Shown here piece after piece: positions 16,272 through 17,122 of a DNA stretch of 17,122 bases (position 1 is the first letter of the stretch; every line of letters starts with the position of its first letter). The DNA is from Rhizobiaceae bacterium UBA1291 (GTDB taxonomy: Bacteria; Pseudomonadota; Alphaproteobacteria; Rhizobiales; Rhizobiaceae). A program made the position numbers and the translations under genes. The DNA lies in assembly GCA_002307905.1 (NCBI GenBank), contig DBUL01000096.1, positions 2,051 through 19,172 on the forward strand, in the 5' to 3' direction. The notes beneath the pieces are model-generated. The model did no database searches. It had not been told where the DNA came from and worked only from the letters and a program-made list of their open reading frames with translations.

Positions 16272-16520
16272 TTAGGCTACGACGTACGGCAGCAGGCCGA
16301 GGAAGCGGGCGCGCTTGATCGCCTTGGCGAGTTCGCGCTGCTTCTTCTGGGAAACTGCGGTGATACGCGAAGGTACGATCTTGCCGCGCTCGGAAATGTA
16401 GCGCTGCAGCAGACGAACGTCCTTATAGTCGATCTTCGGAGCATTTGCGCCCGAGAAGGGGCAGGTCTTGCGACGACGATGGAAGGGACGACGTGCCTGA
16501 GAAGAGGATGCATCAGCCAT
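16272..16520 (-). CDS. rpsR: 30S ribosomal protein S18
   Basis: An 82-residue S18, the partner of S6 on the platform of the 30S subunit. The core is unmistakable: a basic N terminus (RRPFHRRRK), [15 protein letters not shown] at residues 20-34, then [19 protein letters not shown] and [21 protein letters not shown] at the C terminus. Length matches the usual 75-85 residues. Its ATG at 16520 has AAAGGAG 8-9 bp upstream and lies 24 bp after rpsF. The single cysteine C20 is the only cysteine; the paired-cysteine zinc form seen in some bacteria is absent. Confidence 0.98.
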   Translation of the reverse strand: MADASSSQARRPFHRRRKTCPFSGANAPKIDYKDVRLLQRYISERGKIVPSRITAVSQKKQRELAKAIKRARFLGLLPYVVA

Positions 16521-16544
16521 TGTAATTTCTCCTTTTGCTCAGCT

Positions 16545-17006
16545 TTACGCGCGGTCTTCGCGCGGACGACGCTCGAAGCCACCTTCGCGCGGGCCACGGT
16601 CCGGACGCGGACCACGGTCGCTGAAGCCACCTTCGCGGCGCGGGCCACGGTCGTCGCCGTCACGGCGCGGACGGTCATCACGGTCGCGCTTCTGCATCAT
16701 GGCCGACGGGCCTTCTTCGTGGGCTTCCACGGCGATGGTCATGTAACGAAGAATGTCTTCGTTGATGCGCATCTGGCATTCCATTTCGTGGATCGCCGCA
16801 CCCGGAGCTTCGATGTCCATCAGCGCGTAATGAGCCTTGCGGTTCTTCTTGATGCGGTAGGTGAGGGACTTGAGGCCCCAGTTTTCTACGCGCCCGACCT
16901 TGCCGCCATTCGCTTCGATAACACCCTTGTACTGTTCGACGAGGGCATCAACCTGCTGAGCGGACATATCCTGCCGGGCAAGGAATACATGTTCGTAAAG
17001 AGCCAT
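16545..17006 (-). CDS. rpsF: 30S ribosomal protein S6
   Basis: A 153-residue S6 that binds S18 and 16S rRNA. The start is the ATG at 17006 ([15 protein letters not shown]), where family members begin; the open frame reaches 11 codons further upstream without family similarity. The ferredoxin-like core occupies residues 1-97, with [19 protein letters not shown] (42-60) and [13 protein letters not shown] (79-91) as the strong blocks. Residues 107-153 form a charged tail with imperfect repeats of the type GPRxEGGF and RGPR, rich in Arg, Gly and Asp; such tails occur in rhizobial S6. It is the first gene of the operon within the window. Confidence 0.97.
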   Translation of the reverse strand: MALYEHVFLARQDMSAQQVDALVEQYKGVIEANGGKVGRVENWGLKSLTYRIKKNRKAHYALMDIEAPGAAIHEMECQMRINEDILRYMTIAVEAHEEGPSAMMQKRDRDDRPRRDGDDRGPRREGGFSDRGPRPDRGPREGGFERRPREDRA

Positions 17007-17122
17007 TGTAAGCTTTGCCTTTCTTGCGGTTGTCATCACCCGGATCCGGCGCTAAGCCTCAACGACTGCTCCTGTTCGGCCAGGCCGAGGCAAGAAAAGC
17101 GTTGTGTTCGAGACGGTCGAGA
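17007..17122 (-). promoter_or_regulatory. 5' leader region of rpsF
   Basis: The sequence upstream of rpsF to the window edge holds no gene. Two small hairpin candidates are visible, TCGGC/GCCGA near 17080-17092 and the self-complementary CCGGATCCGG near 17040-17049. In many bacteria the S6-S18 complex binds a CCG-containing bulged hairpin in the rpsF leader to repress its own synthesis. I cannot confirm that element here, and no promoter is clear, so it may lie beyond the edge. Confidence 0.25.

Overview
The window reads as a chromosomal core segment of an alphaproteobacterium of the Rhizobiaceae (Rhizobium, Agrobacterium, Sinorhizobium or Shinella type). The reasons are the high GC content, the gene order rpsF-rpsR-DUF2232-rplI / dnaB / alr / radA / cvpA / purF / SDR / cysS, the aerobic-type cobalamin gene cobM, and a double-palindrome intergenic repeat of the rhizobial RIME type. 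Every gene I can support lies on the minus strand, so transcription runs from position 17122 toward 1. Long open frames on the plus strand are shadows of these genes.

Region 17122-14443 is a ribosomal protein operon: rpsF (S6), rpsR (S18), a DUF2232 membrane protein and rplI (L9). It closes with a textbook intrinsic terminator. Region 14442-11345 holds dnaB, preceded by a possible promoter and a DnaA-box-like site, then alr. Region 11242-6763 holds radA, cvpA, purF and a short-chain dehydrogenase. Gaps in this part are about 18 to 170 bp.

Region 6762-4781 holds cysS and its upstream region, the most interesting part of the window. A well-formed sigma70-type promoter (TTGACC, 17 bp, CATAAC) is placed so that transcription should begin at the ATG of a 14-codon reading frame, MKTTICIICGIIIR. 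This frame carries two Ile-Cys codon pairs. The RNA after it can form mutually exclusive helices, one of which buries the cysS ribosome binding site. This looks like a leader-peptide attenuator that senses charged tRNA-Cys and controls cysteinyl-tRNA synthetase. I know of no description of such an element for cysS in rhizobia.

Region 4738-2205 is a compact five-gene cluster: three tandem paralogues of the GFA zinc-protein family, a previously easy-to-miss 39-residue single-span membrane microprotein embedded between two of them (ATGA overlap), and a proline iminopeptidase. A RIME-like repeat separates it from cobM and a DUF1905 gene. A fourth, divergent GFA gene and the start of a nucleoside hydrolase, cut by the window edge, complete the window. 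I see no rRNA, tRNA, CRISPR array, transposase, phage gene or defence island.
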